DNA of 64,000 bases from Propionimicrobium lymphophilum DSM 4903 (GCF_000423485.1 NZ_AUIB01000005.1:62001-126000), one strand, 5' to 3'. Shown: positions 25,999 to 35,276, numbered from the stretch's first letter. Notes: generated by a model not told the origin, from the letters alone. Program-made: numbers and translations.

Positions 25999-27765
25999 CT
26001 AGATCTTTGTGTCGGGCGTGCCGCAGAAAGCGTCGACGCTGGAGACACCCTTGAACTCGCTCTTGCCTTCTAGTTTGTCGACCAGCGCTTCGAGTGTGAA
26101 GTCCTTGTCGTCATAGGCGTTAATGTAGGTCTTCACCTGCGGGACGTCGACCAGCGCGAACGGCGTGGAGACGGAGGCGTAGATCGTCGGCAGCTCGTGG
26201 ATGTACCACGGGATGTCGACGGTTCCCTTCGTCGCCGGCCACATAACGCGCTCGAACGGCTGCATCATGCCGTCGATTTTGGCGATGCACAGCACCAGGT
26301 CGTATTTGTCTGTCAGCGCGGCGATCGGGGCCTTAGACGCGTAAATGTTCTTGACCGCCTCGGCCTGCTTCTCGGGGCTCATCTCGGCGAGCTTGTCGAA
26401 TAACGACTCGTGAATTGTGACGTCGTAGCCGCGCTCTTCCAGCAGCTTGCCGACCTTATTCGCCGGGTGCTCGACCGCCCCACCGCCGCCGAAGCCGCGG
26501 GAGATCGGGTTGGGCGCGCTAGAGACCGGAACAACCAGCACCCGCTTGAACTGCGTGATCGGCAGGTTCTCGGGCTGGGCGTTCTTGACCAGCGTGATGG
26601 CCTGATCGGCCAGGTCGACGGCCAGCTGCTTATTTTCGGGCAGACCAATCTTCGCCATCGCCTCTTCCTTTGGCGGCAAGATCTGCTCGCGCGGGGTCTT
26701 GTGCAGACCGAGGCGGGCCTTCAGGCCAAGAATGCGCTCGAGGGCCTCCTGCAGACGTTCCTCGGTGATGACGCCATCCTTGTAGCCCTGCATCATCCAC
26801 TCGAAGTCCTCGTCCGGATCGTTGAAGAACAGGAAGAGGTCGCAGCCGGCGGCGATGGCGTGCGGCAGCAGATCGCGACGGGCCATCGCGCCCGTCAGTC
26901 CAACCATGTGCGATGCGTCCGTGACGACCACGCCGTTGAACCCCATCTTGCCGCGCAGCAGATCGGTGAGCAGTTCGTGGCTCAGCGTCGCCGGCAGCAG
27001 ATCTTCATCACGCACGTCCGGATTGAAGTGCTTCTGGTAGCTAGGCAGCATGATGTGGCCGGCCATGATGGACGGCAGCCCGTCGTCGATCAGGCCCCGG
27101 TACACCTTGCCGAACGTGGCATCCCACTCTTGGGTCGAATACGAGTTGATGGACGCCGAAAGGTGCTGGTCGCGATCGTCGATTCCGTCGCCGGGGAAGT
27201 GCTTCGCAGCAGGCATGATGCCGGACTCCATGATGCCCTTCATGTAGGCGCGGGAGCATTCGAGGACGTAGTCCGGGTCGGCACCGAAGGTCCTGTTGCT
27301 GATGATCGGGTTGCGCCAGTTGCGCATGATGTCGACGATGGGCGCGAAAGACCAGTTGCAGCCGATGGCGCTGGCCTCTACGCCTGAGACACGACCCATT
27401 TCATAGGCCCATTTTGAGTCGTTGGATGCGCCAACCTTGATCTCGAAGCCGACGTACGTGCCGTCGGTGCAGGCGCCGTTTCCGCCCGCCTCGGTATTGG
27501 CGGCGATGAGTAGCGGAATCTTGCTCTTGGTCTGCAGGATGTAGTTTTGCTCCCACACTTCCTCGGCCGTGCCGGGGTTATAGCGGACCGCGCCGATGTG
27601 ATAGTCATCCAGGACGCCGGTGAGGTATTCTTCTGTCCTCTCGGCACCCATGTTCACAAAGAGCTGGCCGATTTTCTCTTCGATCGGCATATTTTCGATG
27701 GTTTCGCGCACCCACTTGATGTCCTCGTCGGCGAGGTTAAAGGGCTTGGCGGAAAGATCAACCAT
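25999..27765 (-). CDS. Glycoside hydrolase family 3 (beta-N-acetylhexosaminidase-like)
   Basis: This 588-aa enzyme has the GH3 catalytic barrel (about residues 15-360). KHFPGDG followed by DRDQH (about 190) is the NagZ-type loop that supplies a His/Asp acid-base pair. The nucleophile Asp is in VVVTDASHM (about 285). A second alpha/beta domain follows (about 390-588), so it is longer than single-domain NagZ. It has no signal peptide, so it is probably cytoplasmic. Likely substrates are beta-linked N-acetylglucosaminides such as wall fragments. It is transcribed alone and ends at the bidirectional terminator. Confidence 0.85.
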   Translation of the reverse strand: MVDLSAKPFNLADEDIKWVRETIENMPIEEKIGQLFVNMGAERTEEYLTGVLDDYHIGAVRYNPGTAEEVWEQNYILQTKSKIPLLIAANTEAGGNGACTDGTYVGFEIKVGASNDSKWAYEMGRVSGVEASAIGCNWSFAPIVDIMRNWRNPIISNRTFGADPDYVLECSRAYMKGIMESGIMPAAKHFPGDGIDDRDQHLSASINSYSTQEWDATFGKVYRGLIDDGLPSIMAGHIMLPSYQKHFNPDVRDEDLLPATLSHELLTDLLRGKMGFNGVVVTDASHMVGLTGAMARRDLLPHAIAAGCDLFLFFNDPDEDFEWMMQGYKDGVITEERLQEALERILGLKARLGLHKTPREQILPPKEEAMAKIGLPENKQLAVDLADQAITLVKNAQPENLPITQFKRVLVVPVSSAPNPISRGFGGGGAVEHPANKVGKLLEERGYDVTIHESLFDKLAEMSPEKQAEAVKNIYASKAPIAALTDKYDLVLCIAKIDGMMQPFERVMWPATKGTVDIPWYIHELPTIYASVSTPFALVDVPQVKTYINAYDDKDFTLEALVDKLEGKSEFKGVSSVDAFCGTPDTKI

Positions 27766-27948
27766 GACTCTCCTTAAGATCTAGTTTGTGTTTTAAGGCT
27801 AACCAGACCAAGGACCTAAAACCCGATGTTGCCAATCATTGTGTCGGGGCGCCTCGAAGCCCAAGTCGGTTCACATGCCCTGGTGACATTTTCGAACGAC
27901 GGGCGCTGGCCTTAGGATCAATCCACCCAAAAGCCTGCATTATTTTGA

Positions 27949-27963
27949 ATTATTCGAAATAAT
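27949..27963. promoter_or_regulatory. Palindrome just upstream of the tpx start
   Basis: ATTATT-CGA-AATAAT is a perfect dyad that ends 6 nt before the ATG at 27970. Its position suggests an operator overlapping the transcription or translation start. The regulator is not identifiable. Confidence 0.45.
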
Positions 27964-27969
27964 GTGGAC

Positions 27970-28473
27970 ATGGCTAATATTACTTTTGATTCCAAACCCG
28001 TTACCACCGTGGGCGAACTGCCTACCATAGGCACCAAAGCCCCCGACTTCGCGCTTGTTGACAACGACCTCAACGAAATCAAGCTCTCCGATTACGCAGG
28101 CAAGCGCGTCCTGCTGAGCATCTTCCCCAGCGTCCAGACCGGCGTCTGCGCCATCGCGCTGCGCAACTTCAACAAGGCCGCTTCCGAGCTAGACAATGCC
28201 GTCGTCATCAACGTCAGCAAGGACCTACCTTTCGCATTCGCTAACTTCTGCGCGGCAGAGGGCATCGACAAAGTTGTGACAGCCTCCGCCTTCCGTTCCA
28301 GCATCGGCGAGGATTACGGCGTAACCATGGCCGACGGCCCACTCATGGGTCTGCTTTCCCGCGCGGTAGTCGTGCTGGACAGCGACGGGGTAGTGCTCTA
28401 CACCCAGCAGGTACCCGAGATCGGCACCGAACCCAACTACGACGAGGCGATAAAGGCCATCAAACAGGCCTAA
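27970..28473 (+). CDS. tpx: Thiol peroxidase (Tpx)
   Basis: Tpx is an atypical 2-Cys peroxiredoxin that reduces lipid and hydrogen peroxides using thioredoxin. The 167-aa protein has the family start FDSKPVTTVG, the peroxidatic cysteine in SVQTGVCAIALRNF (about residue 58) and the resolving cysteine in FANFCAAEGIDKVV (about 94). The Thr-x-x-Cys and Arg of the active site are retained. The ATG at 27970 matches homologue starts (MANITF); a GTG two codons earlier is possible. A palindrome abuts the start and a strong terminator follows. Confidence 0.93.
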   Translation: MANITFDSKPVTTVGELPTIGTKAPDFALVDNDLNEIKLSDYAGKRVLLSIFPSVQTGVCAIALRNFNKAASELDNAVVINVSKDLPFAFANFCAAEGIDKVVTASAFRSSIGEDYGVTMADGPLMGLLSRAVVVLDSDGVVLYTQQVPEIGTEPNYDEAIKAIKQA

Positions 28474-28482
28474 GCGCACATA

Positions 28483-28512
28483 AAAATTGCCCGGGAGACC
28501 GGGCAATTTTTT
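28483..28512. terminator. Rho-independent terminator between tpx and the convergent hydrolase
   Basis: AAAATTGCCCGG pairs with CCGGGCAATTTT around GAGA and is followed by TT. It serves tpx on the plus strand and, with its A-tract, the minus-strand gene as well. Confidence 0.85.
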
Positions 28513-29089
28513 AGCAGTTTTTCGAGACGAATTCCTCGATCTTTTCGGTCACCAGGCCGGTATCCTCCAAGACGCTCCGCCAGTCGCGGACCAGGAAGGA
28601 GTGATCCCTGCCCTCAACCTCGACGATCTCGCCGCCGGTGGAACGGGCCGCGTCTGTGTCCCAATAGCTGTCGCTCGTGCCCCCGATCAGCAGCCGGGGA
28701 GCCGTGGATGCCTTGATGTCATCGACCACCTGGGCGTCGTTCAGGACAGGGGTAAACCAGACCGCAGGCACCGAATTCTCAGCTGTCCACTTGGCGCCCA
28801 TCGAACCGATGGACTTGGCGACGACCAGCTGCTGCTTCGCGCCGGCCTGCGCGGACATCTCAGCTAGCGCCTCGTTCACCAGGGAACGAATTTCCTCATC
28901 CTCGAGGCCCATCATGTCGATGTCGGCATACCAGATGGTCCAGCCGGCGTCCCTTAGAGCCAGCGCCGGGAAGATCAGCCCAGGAAGCGGGAAAGCGTAA
29001 CGTTTGCCAGGCAGGAAAAGTGCCGCCTTGCTCGAATCGGCGTTCGGCAGGTTTCGCTGCCACTTTGTGATTGCGTACCTTTTAGCCAT
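28511..29089 (-). CDS. Alpha/beta hydrolase family protein
   Basis: This 192-aa protein has a reduced alpha/beta-hydrolase layout: FLPGKRYAFPLPGLIFPAL near the start, LVVAKSIGSMGA as the nucleophile-elbow equivalent (about residue 88), APRLLIGGTSDSYWD (about 130) and EVEGRDHSFLV with the catalytic His (about 158). The elbow reads KSIGS, so Ser is the probable nucleophile. I chose MAKRYAITKWQ as start because TATGTT lies 6 nt upstream (leaderless pattern); a longer reading adds 16 residues. The substrate is unknown. Confidence 0.7.
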   Translation of the reverse strand: MAKRYAITKWQRNLPNADSSKAALFLPGKRYAFPLPGLIFPALALRDAGWTIWYADIDMMGLEDEEIRSLVNEALAEMSAQAGAKQQLVVAKSIGSMGAKWTAENSVPAVWFTPVLNDAQVVDDIKASTAPRLLIGGTSDSYWDTDAARSTGGEIVEVEGRDHSFLVRDWRSVLEDTGLVTEKIEEFVSKNC

Positions 29090-29222
29090 ATCTAAAACAT
29101 ATACCCACTTCGAAAAAAATCGGCAGCCGCGGTCCACTTATTTTTTAGCGGCTAGGTATATAAAAACTCGATAAAACGCTAAGCTTTTTGCCCACGAACA
29201 TCTACCAACGACGGAGGATTCC

Positions 29223-29723
29223 GTGTCCGATAAAACCGACGATCTTTTTGCGCCGCCCGGCGAAAATTGGATTGCGCTCGATGCGCGATACCTGACCAAA
29301 CGCAGAATCGACGTGCTCACGCAATGGCCTCTCCTCCTGGTGCCAATAGTGGTGGTCTGCTTCATTTTTACCCCCACCTGGCTGGCAGCGGCAGTTTTGC
29401 TCGCCGCGCTGATCTTCTTGGGCTACCGCGTCTGGCGCCAGAAGGCCCTCTACCAGGCATGGGGCTATGCGGAGCGCGACTCCGACCTCTACATCAAGCA
29501 CGGCATTTTCTGGCGCAACCTCTCGATAGTTCCCTACGGCAGGATGCAGGCCATCGAGATCACCGCGGGGCCGATCTCCAGGTGGCTCGGGCTGGCAAAC
29601 GTCGAACTTGTCACGGCAGCCACCGTCTCCGGCGGGACGATTCCCGGAGTTAACAAGGAAGAGGCGCAGCGGCTACGCGAACGTCTGCTGGCCAAGGGCG
29701 AGTTGCAGGCGGCCGGTCTATGA
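29223..29723 (+). CDS. Bacterial PH-domain membrane protein (YdbS-like)
   Basis: This 166-aa protein has two adjacent membrane segments (about residues 38-75: WPLLLVPIVVVCFIF, AAVLLAALIFLGYRVW). A bacterial PH (DUF304) domain follows, with IKHGIFWRNLSIVPYGRMQA and SRWLGLANVELVTA. The GTG start is preceded by ACGGAGGA. Its stop overlaps the next start by 4 bp (ATGA, 29720-29723). It pairs with the larger YdbT-like protein as in the B. subtilis ydbST pair, which has been linked to antimicrobial resistance; that role is not shown here. Confidence 0.85.
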   Translation: MSDKTDDLFAPPGENWIALDARYLTKRRIDVLTQWPLLLVPIVVVCFIFTPTWLAAAVLLAALIFLGYRVWRQKALYQAWGYAERDSDLYIKHGIFWRNLSIVPYGRMQAIEITAGPISRWLGLANVELVTAATVSGGTIPGVNKEEAQRLRERLLAKGELQAAGL

Positions 29724-31231
29724 GCACCACCGATTTCCCGCCACCCACCCCAGACGAGGAAGTGGTGGACATCGAGCAGGCAGCGGCTAGTCCCGAAGCA
29801 AAGGTTGCAGAGCGCCCGCACCCGCTCAGCCCGATCGTCGACGGCTGGCTTTTCCTGGTGGCGGTCGTCATCTACTTCGGCCAGGACGCTTTTCAATCTC
29901 TGCTGAGTGGCGACATTAAGCTGTCCGAGATCGGCGTGCTTGGCAAGGATTTCTGGATCCCCGCTCTCATCACTCTCGGCGTTTTGGTGCTGGCAATCGG
30001 CTTCGCCTTCGCGAACTGGTGGTTCACCCGTTTCGTGATCGACGACGATGAGGTGCGCATCGAACGCACGTTCATCGCGCACCAGTCCCAGAGAATCGCG
30101 TTCAGCAAGATCCAGTCCGTGGACATCAAGCAGCCGCTGGTTGCCCGGCTCCTCGGCCTGGCCGCGCTGAACATCGACGTCGGCGCCAACGCGTCCAAGA
30201 AGATCCAGTACCTGAAGCGCAACCGCGCATACAAGATGCGCGACTTCCTGATGGCCAGGGCGAACCGTGCTCAGACCTCTACGAGGGGCTTCGTCGCCCC
30301 GCCTCCGCAGGCAGCGGGTGCCGCTCCAGCCGCCCAGGCCAGCGCGCTGAGCAAACCGGGCGTGCTCGAGGACGTTCTGGGCTACGACCAGGTGATCGTG
30401 CGGGTTCCCGTCGGGCGCCTGATCGGCTCTCTCGTGCTTTCGACGGGCACGATCTGGGGTATCGCGTTCATCGCCATCTTCGTCGCGCTGGGGCTCCTGA
30501 TCCCCGGCGACGCCGCTGGGCTTTCCTTGATCGGCCTGCTCCCGGCTGCTTTCGGCTACATCGGCTGGCTACTCAAGGAACTCAAGGAGGGCTTCAACTA
30601 CTCCCTCACCTGGACTAGCTCGGGGTTGAAGACCACGCACGGCCTGACCGAACTGATTTCCCGTTCCGTGCCCGTCCACCGCATCCAGGGCGTCCAGATC
30701 AGCCAGCCGCTGCTTTGGCGCCTGCTGGGTTGGAAACGGGTACGCATCGACGTCCTCGGCCACGGCATCAGTAGCGACGACGCGGGCGGCGGGATCCTGC
30801 TGCTGCCCGTCGGCAGCGACGACGAGGTAAAACGCGTGCTCGACGTCGCCATTCCCCAGCTCGAGCTGGAGACGATCCAGATGCGGCCCGCGGGCAAAAA
30901 GGCCCGTTGGATCCGCTGGTTCGACGCCCAGACCTTCACCTGGGGCTTCAACGACAAGGCGATCGTGGCCACCGGCCACATTCTTACGCACAAGGTGGAT
31001 ATCGTACCTCACGCCCGCGTCCAAGAGGTTCGCTTGAGCCAGGGCATCCTGCGGCGCTTACTAGGGTTGGCGGACGTCAAAGCGGAAAACACGTCCGGGC
31101 CCGTCGACCTGTGCGCGAAGCTGCTGGACGCCAAAGATGCCAGAAAACTGGCGCTCGCCGAGCCGCAGATGATGCGAACCGCGCGCAGCGAAATGTTGGC
31201 CAACCCGCAAATCGAGCCGATAACGGCGTAG
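29720..31231 (+). CDS. Bacterial PH-domain membrane protein (YdbT-like)
   Basis: This 503-aa membrane protein contains repeated bacterial PH (DUF304) domains. The repeats appear as RIAFSKIQSVDIKQPLVARL (about residue 127), LTELISRSVPVHRIQGVQIS (about 312) and a third near ILTHKVDIVPHARVQEVRL (about 420). Paired membrane segments lie at about 42-60, 78-100, 235-262 and 268-290. An Ala/Pro-rich linker follows the first domain. It is coupled to the smaller PH-domain gene by a 4-bp overlap. Its function is unknown beyond membrane association. Confidence 0.85.
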   Translation: MSTTDFPPPTPDEEVVDIEQAAASPEAKVAERPHPLSPIVDGWLFLVAVVIYFGQDAFQSLLSGDIKLSEIGVLGKDFWIPALITLGVLVLAIGFAFANWWFTRFVIDDDEVRIERTFIAHQSQRIAFSKIQSVDIKQPLVARLLGLAALNIDVGANASKKIQYLKRNRAYKMRDFLMARANRAQTSTRGFVAPPPQAAGAAPAAQASALSKPGVLEDVLGYDQVIVRVPVGRLIGSLVLSTGTIWGIAFIAIFVALGLLIPGDAAGLSLIGLLPAAFGYIGWLLKELKEGFNYSLTWTSSGLKTTHGLTELISRSVPVHRIQGVQISQPLLWRLLGWKRVRIDVLGHGISSDDAGGGILLLPVGSDDEVKRVLDVAIPQLELETIQMRPAGKKARWIRWFDAQTFTWGFNDKAIVATGHILTHKVDIVPHARVQEVRLSQGILRRLLGLADVKAENTSGPVDLCAKLLDAKDARKLALAEPQMMRTARSEMLANPQIEPITA

Positions 31232-31292
31232 TCAGAGGGGGTGTCCTTGGAAATAGTGCGCTACCGCTATTAAAGGATGCCCTTTCGACCAC

Positions 31293-31298
31293 TACAAT
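31293..31298 (+). promoter_or_regulatory. Putative -10 box of a leaderless ppgK promoter
   Basis: TACAAT lies 6 nt before the ppgK ATG, which has no Shine-Dalgarno. TTAAAG, a weak -35 candidate, lies 17 nt upstream. Transcription would begin at or next to the A of the start codon. Confidence 0.6.
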
Positions 31299-31304
31299 GC
31301 TGGC

Positions 31305-32111
31305 ATGACTGAAATTCTTGGCATCGATATCGGCGGCACCGGCATCAAGGGTGCCCTCGTCGATCTGGATCGCGGCGAGCTCACCAGCGAGCGCATCCGC
31401 ATCCTGACTCCAAAGAACTCCACACCAAAGAATTGCGCGGATGTGGTCGCGAAGATGGTCCACAAATTCCGAAAGCGCCTCGACCCGGAGGCCCCCATCG
31501 GAATCGCCATCCCCGGCCCCATCGTGCACGGCACCGTCATGTTCATGGCCAACCTGCACAAGAGCTGGGTTGGCGCCAACGCCGACGATCTGTTCAGCAA
31601 GAAGCTCAAGCGCCCCGTCTACCTGTGCAACGACGCCGACGCGGCAGGCTTCGCTGAGGCCCGCTATGGCGCGGCGAAGGGCGTCAACGACCTCGTCATT
31701 GTGACGACGCTGGGCACCGGCATCGGTTCGGCGATCATCTACAAGGGCCACCTGATTCCCAACACGGAGCTGGGCCACCTCGAGATCGACGGCCACGACG
31801 CCGAAACCCGCGCCTCTTCGGGGTATAAGACGAAGAAAAAGTTGAGCTACAAAGAATGGTCGAAGTGCCTACAGCGCTACTACGACGAGCTCGAGAAGCT
31901 ATTCTCTCCCGACCTGATCGTCGTTGGCGGCGGCATCAGTAAGCAGGCCGACAAGTTCCTGCCGCTGCTGAAGCTTAGGCCACGCATCGTCGCCGCGAAG
32001 CTGGAGAACCAGGCGGGAATCGTTGGCGCCGCTGCCCTCGCCGCAGAGCGTATGCCTGGCTACTCGCTGCCTTCGATGACGAACAACGAATGGTATAACT
32101 CCGCAGATTAA
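31305..32111 (+). CDS. ppgK: Polyphosphate glucokinase (PpgK)
   Basis: PpgK phosphorylates glucose using polyphosphate or ATP; it is characteristic of actinobacteria. The 268-aa ROK-family protein has the phosphate motif LGIDIGGTGIKGALVD (residues 4-19), NDADAAGFAEARYGAA (about 107), TLGTGIGSAII (about 128) and NTELGHLEIDG (about 147). The conserved ROK zinc motif is absent, as usual for PpgK. The start has a -10 box 6 nt upstream rather than a ribosome site. It feeds glucose-6-phosphate to Pgi (36022-37695). Confidence 0.94.
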   Translation: MTEILGIDIGGTGIKGALVDLDRGELTSERIRILTPKNSTPKNCADVVAKMVHKFRKRLDPEAPIGIAIPGPIVHGTVMFMANLHKSWVGANADDLFSKKLKRPVYLCNDADAAGFAEARYGAAKGVNDLVIVTTLGTGIGSAIIYKGHLIPNTELGHLEIDGHDAETRASSGYKTKKKLSYKEWSKCLQRYYDELEKLFSPDLIVVGGGISKQADKFLPLLKLRPRIVAAKLENQAGIVGAAALAAERMPGYSLPSMTNNEWYNSAD

Positions 32112-32254
32112 GCATAAGCAGGCGGGTGCCGCTTTTTCGTGCCCGAATATCTGCCAAATCCAACTCGCTAACCCACCCACGGAAAGACCGAAGTTCCCTG
32201 ACTAGGGGTGTTGCAAAACGGCTCCCCGAATCAGGGATTAGCGAGTGTGATTTG

Positions 32255-33889
32255 TCACATTCTTTCCGGCGCGACGATGCCAAGCAGGCCCAGGCCCGCG
32301 GCCAGCACCTGCTTTGTGGCGGCCACCAGGCCGAGACGGCTGGCACGAACCTCGTCGGCGCTCTTTAGCACCGGACACTTCTCGTAGAACTTCGAGAACT
32401 TGTCGGCCAGCTCGTAGAGGTAGCCGCATAGCTTGTGCGGAGTCAGATCGGCGGCGACGACGTGGACGGCGTTACCGAAGCCGCTCAGCTGCAGAGCCAG
32501 ATCCTGCTCTGCCGGTTCCGCGAGCTGCCCGACCTCGCTGGGCTGGAAGCCGCGGGCCTCGGCCTCGCGCAGAATGTTCGCGCAGCGGGCGTGCGCGTAC
32601 TGCAGGTAAGGGCCGGTGTCGCCACTGGTGGCCGTCATGCGCTCGACGTCGAAGACGTAGTCCTTCTGAAGACCGGAGCTGAGGTCGGCGTATTTGATCG
32701 CCGCAAGCGCCACCTCCGGGGTGGCGTTCTTCTCGGCGTCGTCAAGCAGATCGTCAAGGTGAACCGCAGTGCCTTCGCGGGTCTTGAACGGCTTGCCGTC
32801 GGGGCCGAGCACCATGCCGAAGCCGACGTGTTCGGCCTTGACGGAATCGGGCAGATAGCCGGCCTTTCGGGCCACGGCGAAGGCTAGCGCGAAGTGGTTG
32901 GCCTGGCGGGCGTCCGTGACGTAGATGATGCGATCGGCTTTCAACTCGTTGACGCGGTAGCGGATGGCAGCGATGTCCGTGACGTCATAGCCGTAGCCGC
33001 CCGCAGAGTTACGAATGATGGCCGGAGCGTCGAAACCGTCAACGAAGACTACGAGAGCACCCTGATCCTCGACGGCAATGCCACGGCTCTGCAGATCCTC
33101 GGCAACCTGGTTGAGAAACTCGTTGTATGTGGACTCGCCGGCCAGATCGCCGTCGTCCAGCAGCACGTTCAAGCGGCGATAGGTGTTGTTGAAGCCGGCC
33201 TTGCTGATCTCGATAAGGCGTTCCCAGATCTTCCGGGTGTCCTCGTCGCCGCCCTGCAGCTTGACGACGCGAGCGCGGGCGCGGTCGGCAAACTCCTCGC
33301 TGGAGTTCAACGACTCATTAGCGCGCTTGTAGAGCTCCTCGGCGCCGGCTAGGTCTAGCGAACCCAGATCGAGATCTTCGTCGATGATCCGCTCGATGAG
33401 CATGCCGAACTGGCGTCCCCAATCGCCGATGTGGTTCTGGGCGATGACATCCTCGCCGGTGGCGGAAAGCACCCGGTTGAAGCAGTCGCCGATGATCGTC
33501 GAGCGCAGGTGGCCGACGTGCATCTGCTTGGCGACGTTAGGGCTGGAGTAGTCGATCACGACGCGCTCCGGCTCGGCTACCTGGGAGATGCCGAGATTCT
33601 CGTCGGCGGCAAGCTTATTGACGGCGGCTGCCAGCACCGAGGTCTTCAGCCTGAAGTTGATGAAACCGGGGCCCGCGATGTCTGGGGTCTCGCACAGGTC
33701 GTCGATTTCGAGCTTATCCACGATGCGCTGCGCTATTTCTCGGGGCGGCACGCCCTCGGTCTTGGCCAGCCGCAATGCGACGTTGGACTGGAAGTGGCCG
33801 AACTGCGGCTTGGTGGCAGGCCGGAGTTCAGGGTCGACGCCTGCGACGGCCTCGACGCGCTCGGAAAGTAGTGCGGGCAAAGAAGTCAT
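32255..33889 (-). CDS. argS: Arginyl-tRNA synthetase
   Basis: ArgRS charges tRNA-Arg with arginine. At 544 aa it is a typical bacterial class I enzyme. It has the N-terminal additional domain (about residues 1-95, with GHFQSNVAL), the HIGH-type motif SSPNVAKQMHVGHLRST (about 112-128), AQNHIGDWGRQFG (about 145), a DSVKAEHVGFGMVLGPDGKP segment continuing KTREG in the KMSKS position (about 350), and the C-terminal DALR anticodon-binding domain (about 420-544). A hairpin (TCCCTGA/TCAGGGA) lies just past the stop but lacks a T-tract. Confidence 0.96.
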   Translation of the reverse strand: MTSLPALLSERVEAVAGVDPELRPATKPQFGHFQSNVALRLAKTEGVPPREIAQRIVDKLEIDDLCETPDIAGPGFINFRLKTSVLAAAVNKLAADENLGISQVAEPERVVIDYSSPNVAKQMHVGHLRSTIIGDCFNRVLSATGEDVIAQNHIGDWGRQFGMLIERIIDEDLDLGSLDLAGAEELYKRANESLNSSEEFADRARARVVKLQGGDEDTRKIWERLIEISKAGFNNTYRRLNVLLDDGDLAGESTYNEFLNQVAEDLQSRGIAVEDQGALVVFVDGFDAPAIIRNSAGGYGYDVTDIAAIRYRVNELKADRIIYVTDARQANHFALAFAVARKAGYLPDSVKAEHVGFGMVLGPDGKPFKTREGTAVHLDDLLDDAEKNATPEVALAAIKYADLSSGLQKDYVFDVERMTATSGDTGPYLQYAHARCANILREAEARGFQPSEVGQLAEPAEQDLALQLSGFGNAVHVVAADLTPHKLCGYLYELADKFSKFYEKCPVLKSADEVRASRLGLVAATKQVLAAGLGLLGIVAPERM

Positions 33890-33962
33890 AGAGTTATTGT
33901 TCCACGACTGACAAGGTTGAGGCCATTAAGCTTCTAGTAGGAGTTTCTAGGCGAGGAAAAAT

Positions 33963-35276
33963 ATGCGAATTTCTGTCATCGGATGCGGCTATCTGGGCGC
34001 GGTGCACGCTGCTTGCATGGCCAGCCTGGGCCATGAGGTGATCGGCGTCGACGTGAACGCCGCCAAGGTCGCCAAGCTCAACGCGGGCGAGCCGCCGTTC
34101 TTCGAGCCGGGCTTCAAGGAAATACTTTCCGAACAGGTGAAGTCCGGACGTCTCGCCTTCACTTGCGAGTACGCGGACGCGGCAGATGCCCAGATCAGCT
34201 TCATCGCGGTCGGCACCCCGCAGTCTTCGTCACGAAACGCTGCGGACATGAGCTACGTCGAGTCCGCGCTCGACGGGCTGCTGACGAACTTGACCGGCGA
34301 CGAACCGAAACTGATCGTGGGCAAATCGACGGTGCCGGTCGGCACAGCAGAGGCAATCTCACGCCGCCTAGCAGGAAAGAGCCTGCTGGTGTGGAATCCG
34401 GAGTTTCTGCGCGAGGGCTTCGCCGTCGACGACACCTTGCACCCGGACAGGATCGTCTATGGGCTACCCGCTGACCCAGACGACGCAAAAACCGCCCAGG
34501 GGCTCCTGGACGAGTGCTACTCCCGACTGCTGGCTGAGGGTATCCCCCGTCTGTTGACCGACTATGCAACAGCAGAACTCGTCAAGGTGGCCGCCAACAG
34601 TTTCCTCGCCACAAAGATCAGCTTCATCAACGCGATGGCAGAGCTGTGCGACGCGTCCGGTGCAGACGTCACCAAGCTGGCGGAGGCCATCGGCTACGAC
34701 GATCGAATCGGCAAAAAATTTCTGCGCGCGGGGCTCGGCTTCGGCGGTGGCTGCCTGCCTAAGGACATTCGGGCGTTCATGGCCAGGGCTGGCGAACTGG
34801 GAGTCGAGCAGGCGCTCACCTTCCTACGCGAGGTGGACACCGTCAACTTGCGCTCCCGCCAGCGTGCCGTCGAAATAGCCAAAGAGATGGCCGGCGGCAC
34901 TTTCGTCGGACGTCGGGTGGCCGTTCTGGGTGCCGCGTTCAAGCCCAACAGCGACGACCTGCGCGACTCCCCCGCCCTGGACATCGCCCAGCAGATTTCG
35001 GCCAGGGGCGCCGACATGGTGATCACCGACCCGCAAGCAACCGACGGGCTGCGAGCCAAGCGCCCGAACCTCTGCGTAGTAGACACGGCAGAAGAGGCTA
35101 TGCGCAACGCCGATGTCACCGTGCTCGGCACCGAGTGGCGCGAATATGTCGAATTAGATCCTGCCGAGGCAAAAATCTGGGTGCGCCAGCCGAATATCCT
35201 CGACGGCAGAAACGTCCTGGATGCTGCGGCGTGGCAGGCCGCCGGGTGGAACTACCGCGGAATCGGACGCCGCTAG
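33963..35276 (+). CDS. UDP-glucose 6-dehydrogenase
   Basis: This NAD-dependent enzyme oxidises UDP-glucose to UDP-glucuronate for polysaccharide or glycolipid synthesis. The 437-aa protein has the N-terminal Rossmann motif VIGCGYLGAVHAACMASLGH (residues 5-24), VGKSTVPVGTAEAI (about 118), FLREGFAVDD (about 148) and the catalytic cysteine in GLGFGGGCLPKDI (about 262). GGCLPKD confirms the UDP-sugar dehydrogenase family. GAGGAAA precedes the ATG. Its end overlaps the convergent SanA-like gene by 4 bp. A UDP-ManNAc dehydrogenase is the main alternative. Confidence 0.88.
   Translation: MRISVIGCGYLGAVHAACMASLGHEVIGVDVNAAKVAKLNAGEPPFFEPGFKEILSEQVKSGRLAFTCEYADAADAQISFIAVGTPQSSSRNAADMSYVESALDGLLTNLTGDEPKLIVGKSTVPVGTAEAISRRLAGKSLLVWNPEFLREGFAVDDTLHPDRIVYGLPADPDDAKTAQGLLDECYSRLLAEGIPRLLTDYATAELVKVAANSFLATKISFINAMAELCDASGADVTKLAEAIGYDDRIGKKFLRAGLGFGGGCLPKDIRAFMARAGELGVEQALTFLREVDTVNLRSRQRAVEIAKEMAGGTFVGRRVAVLGAAFKPNSDDLRDSPALDIAQQISARGADMVITDPQATDGLRAKRPNLCVVDTAEEAMRNADVTVLGTEWREYVELDPAEAKIWVRQPNILDGRNVLDAAAWQAAGWNYRGIGRR

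Noticed and set aside
32246-32259. TGTGATTTGTCACA as a CRP/GlxR site
   Set aside because: The spacer is 4 bp rather than 6 and the site overlaps the argS stop codon, far from any promoter.
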